NCBI GenBank assembly: GCA_030040755.1
Contig: JASHTC010000197.1
Span: 1 to 7,609, forward strand
From: Thermoplasmata archaeon
GTDB lineage: Archaea; Thermoplasmatota; Thermoplasmata; Lutacidiplasmatales; UBA184
Direction of reading: 5' to 3'
DNA length: 7,609 nt
Position 1 is the stretch's first letter. The number at the start of each line of letters is the position of its first letter. This document shows positions 5,550 to 7,609 of the stretch, piece after piece. The notes beneath the pieces were generated by a model. That model searched no databases. It was given only the letters and a program-made list of their open reading frames with translations, and was not told the DNA's origin. The translations under genes and the position numbers were made by a program.

Positions 5550-6572
5550 CTACGGCTCGAACGTGTGGAGGAGGTCGAGCCAGTCGGAGGTGACCACCTT
5601 CGTCGACGCGACCGCCTCGTCCAGCGGGATGCCCCGAACCTCGGACCCGCGGAGGACTGCGACCTGCCCGAAGCGACCGGCGAGGGCGAGGTCGACCGCC
5701 GCAGCCCCGAGACGGGTGGCCAGGATCCGGTCGAACAGCTCCGGGGGCCCTCCGCGCTGGATGTGCCCGATCTGAGCGCTGCGGCTCTCGATGCCGGTCG
5801 CCTCCTGGATCCGGCGGGCGAGCTCGCCGCCGACCTGACGCTCGCCCAGGAGCTCGTGCCCGAAGTCGTCCTTCCCGCCGGTCGACCCGCGGCGCGGCCC
5901 GAGGTCGATCCCCTCGCTGGCGACGACCAGGGCGAACCCGCGGGCGTTCGCCGCCGCCCGGACGCGCTCGAGGAGGGTCTTCTCGTCGTACGGCTCCTCC
6001 GGGAGGAGCGTGGCATCGGCACCGGCGGCCAGCCCGGTGGCCAGGGCCACCCATCCGGCGTGGCGGCCCATGACCTCGAGGACGACCACCCGGTGGTGGC
6101 TCCAGGCGGTGTCGCGGAGCCGCTCGGCGGCGTCGACCGCGACCGCGACGGAGGAGTGGAATCCGAACGTCCAATCGGTGCCCCCGACGTCGTTGTCCAT
6201 CGTCTTCGGCACCCCGACGACCCTGCCCCCGCGGCGGAAGAGGTCCCGGGCCGCCGTCAGCGTGTCGTCCCCACCGATGGCGATCAGGGCGTCGACCTCG
6301 TCCCGGCGCAGTTGCTCGACGACCTTGACGGCGTCTCCTTCCTTCGCGAACGGGTTCGTGCGGGAGCTCCCGAGGATCGTCCCGCCCCGGTTGAATAGGC
6401 CGTGCACTTCGGCCAGTGTGAGCGGGCGGCTGAGTCCGTCCCGGACCCCCTTCCACCCGTCCAGGTAACCGAGCGTCGCGTGCCCGCTCGCCGCGGCGCG
6501 ATAGACGATGGCCCGGATCGCGGGGTTGAGTCCGGGACAGTCCCCCCCACCGGTGAGCACGCCGAACTTCAC
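5550..6572 (-). CDS. pfp: 6-phosphofructokinase, PfkA family, probably pyrophosphate-dependent, 340 aa
   Basis: This enzyme phosphorylates fructose-6-phosphate to fructose-1,6-bisphosphate. Seen: the N-terminal GVLTGGGDCPGLN (4-16), the phosphoryl-donor loop IGGDDTL (99-105), PKTMDND (122-128) with catalytic Asp126, VMGRHAGW (167-174), ASEGI (218-222) and GHIQRGGPPELFDRI (269-283). ATP enzymes carry Gly at the second positions of GGD-G and P-G-TIDND; here these are Asp103 and Lys123, the pair known to block ATP and favour pyrophosphate. Donor choice is thus inferred from family knowledge, not measured; a pyrophosphate enzyme would work near equilibrium in both directions. The start is the GTG at 6572 with GAGGT 6 bases upstream, overlapping the peptidase stop as GTGA. 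Longer upstream readings lie inside the peptidase gene and are rejected. Confidence 0.93.
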   Translation of the reverse strand: MKFGVLTGGGDCPGLNPAIRAIVYRAAASGHATLGYLDGWKGVRDGLSRPLTLAEVHGLFNRGGTILGSSRTNPFAKEGDAVKVVEQLRRDEVDALIAIGGDDTLTAARDLFRRGGRVVGVPKTMDNDVGGTDWTFGFHSSVAVAVDAAERLRDTAWSHHRVVVLEVMGRHAGWVALATGLAAGADATLLPEEPYDEKTLLERVRAAANARGFALVVASEGIDLGPRRGSTGGKDDFGHELLGERQVGGELARRIQEATGIESRSAQIGHIQRGGPPELFDRILATRLGAAAVDLALAGRFGQVAVLRGSEVRGIPLDEAVASTKVVTSDWLDLLHTFEP

Positions 6573-6583
6573 GCCGGGACCTC
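6569..6583 (-). promoter_or_regulatory. GTGA stop-start overlap with Shine-Dalgarno site
   Basis: The peptidase TGA (6571-6569) overlaps the phosphofructokinase GTG (6572-6570) by the four-base GTGA. GAGGT at 6583-6579, inside the peptidase gene, is the SD site. Together they indicate termination-reinitiation on one mRNA. Confidence 0.75.
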
Positions 6584-7609
6584 GAGGTATCCCCGCGGGG
6601 CCGTCGTGAGGAACTCGTAGCCGGTCTTGGTGACCACGACGTCGTCCTCGATCCGTACGCCCCCCTTCCCCGGAAGGTAGATGCCCGGCTCGACCGTGAT
6701 GACCATCCCGGCCTCGAGCGGGTCGTCCACGTTCGGGGCGAGGCCGCCGCTTCCGTCGTGGACGGCGAGGCCGAGCGAGTGCCCGAGCCCGTGGGTGAAC
6801 CGACCCTTCCAGGGCGAAGCGTCGATGACCGCCTCCGCGGCCGCGTGGACCTCCTTGCCCGGAACGCCCGGCCGCAGGGCCGCGAGCGCCGCGTTCTGGG
6901 CCGCCTCCACGCACTCATGGACCGCCTTCATCTCGGCGTCGCGCGGCCCGAAGTGGAACGACCGGGTGATGTCGCAGGCGTAGCGTCGGTGCCACGCCCC
7001 GAAGTCACAGACGATCGAGTTGCCCGGCTTGAGCTTGGTCTTGTCCGGCTGATAGTGCGGTTCCGCGCTGTGCGGGCCGAACCCCACGATCGTGGCGAAC
7101 GACCGGCCGTTCGCCCCGAGCTGGTTCATCCGGTACTCCATCTCGGCCGCGAGCTCGAGCTCGGTCCGCCCCGCCCGCAGCATCGCCGGGATCTCGGTCG
7201 CCACCTTCGAGCCGATCCTCGCGGCCGCGCGGATCCGCTCGACCTCGCCCGGCTCCTTGACGACCCGGGCCCGCTGGAGGCCGCCTCCGGCGTCCACGAA
7301 CTTCGCGTTCGGCAGCATCTCCACGAGCTTGACGTACCAGTCGTGCGTCAGCTCGCGGAAGTTGAGGCCGACCGTCGCGGTCCCCGGGACGAGCTTCTGC
7401 ACCGTCGTCGCGAGCTCCCCCCGGCCCACCACATGGACCGCGACGTCCGGGTCGTGCCGGGCGGCGAGGTGCGCGCTCTCCGCCTCGAGAGGAGAGGACG
7501 TGACGTCGAGCGCCCCGTCCGGGTGGGCGAGCGCGACCGACCCTTCGAAGAGGCCGCTCGGGACGTCGAACAGGTAGAAGAAGCTCAGGTCGATGTGCGG
7601 GTCGACCGA
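6569..7609 (-). CDS. M24 family proline peptidase (Xaa-Pro aminopeptidase/dipeptidase), 5' end outside window
   Basis: This cytoplasmic metallopeptidase removes residues next to proline from peptides. The frame is open from the window edge to the TGA at 6569, giving 346 visible residues and probably missing only a few N-terminal ones. Residues 1 to about 120 look like the creatinase-type N-terminal domain (DLSFFYLFDVPSGLF near the start). The catalytic domain follows with GFGPHSAEPHY (176-186), CDFGAWHRRYACDITR (201-216), THGLGHSLGLAVHDG (272-286), VITVEPGIYLPG (303-314) and VRIEDDV (318-324). All five metal ligands are present: D202, D213, H277, E307 and E321, so it should be active. A GTG at 7432 is not the true start because the homologous N-terminal domain continues upstream of it. 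It leads the gene cluster; its promoter is outside the window. PepP against PepQ specificity cannot be settled. Confidence 0.93.
   Translation of the reverse strand, partial: SVDPHIDLSFFYLFDVPSGLFEGSVALAHPDGALDVTSSPLEAESAHLAARHDPDVAVHVVGRGELATTVQKLVPGTATVGLNFRELTHDWYVKLVEMLPNAKFVDAGGGLQRARVVKEPGEVERIRAAARIGSKVATEIPAMLRAGRTELELAAEMEYRMNQLGANGRSFATIVGFGPHSAEPHYQPDKTKLKPGNSIVCDFGAWHRRYACDITRSFHFGPRDAEMKAVHECVEAAQNAALAALRPGVPGKEVHAAAEAVIDASPWKGRFTHGLGHSLGLAVHDGSGGLAPNVDDPLEAGMVITVEPGIYLPGKGGVRIEDDVVVTKTGYEFLTTAPRGYLEVPA

Noticed and set aside
4692..6398. A 568-residue open frame on the plus strand
   Set aside because: It is antisense to the isomerase and phosphofructokinase genes, has no recognisable motif, and its composition is that of a shadow.
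6573..6914. Longer N-terminus for the phosphofructokinase
   Set aside because: The upstream frame lies inside the conserved peptidase domain and is Arg/Gly-rich. The GTG at 6572 has a good SD site and begins right at the family's N-terminal motif.
4300..6918. An 872-residue open frame on the minus strand
   Set aside because: It is an out-of-frame Arg/Gly/Pro-rich shadow running across the peptidase, phosphofructokinase and isomerase genes, all of which have clear motifs in other frames.

Overview
The window reads as a chromosomal piece of a high-GC archaeon. The evidence is a group II chaperonin (thermosome) gene, an archaeal-type cis-prenyltransferase, a tRNA gene interrupted by a bulge-helix-bulge (BHB) intron with no encoded CCA, and A/T-rich TATA boxes standing out from very GC-rich DNA. 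Predicted proteins are not markedly acidic, so a haloarchaeon is unlikely. A GC-rich Thermoplasmatota-type or related euryarchaeal lineage is a guess, not something the sequence proves.

Layout: (1) Bases 1-1354, minus strand: thermosome subunit, cut at its C-terminus by the window edge, with its own TATA box, Shine-Dalgarno (SD) site and a promoter-proximal palindrome. (2) Bases 1355-1617: divergent promoter region. (3) Bases 1618-2940, plus strand: a 12-helix major facilitator superfamily (MFS) transporter whose last 68 bases overlap, tail to tail, the 3' end of the next gene. (4) Bases 2873-3688, minus strand: a cis-prenyltransferase of the UppS family. (5) Bases 3735-3840, minus strand: tRNA-Asp(GTC) with a 33-nt intron in the T-loop, just upstream of the prenyltransferase gene. 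(6) Bases 3841-4002: promoter region facing both ways. (7) Bases 4003-4152 and 4182-4535, plus strand: a 49-residue single-helix membrane protein and a short YdeI/OmpD-associated-family protein. (8) Bases 4545-7609, minus strand: a tight three-gene cluster running from an M24 proline peptidase (5' end outside the window) through a phosphofructokinase with pyrophosphate-type active-site residues to an MtnA-type methylthioribose-1-phosphate isomerase. Its first two genes overlap by four bases (GTGA) and the last two are 9 bases apart.

Functionally this is mostly housekeeping: protein folding, lipid carrier synthesis for surface glycosylation, a tRNA, peptide turnover, sugar phosphate metabolism and sulfur salvage. 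No phage, transposon, CRISPR or defence module is visible. The strongest unusual signal is the tRNA-Asp intron between positions 59 and 60. It folds into a complete BHB and, once removed, gives a consensus T-loop. Second is the Asp/Lys pair in the phosphofructokinase, which points to pyrophosphate rather than ATP as phosphoryl donor.
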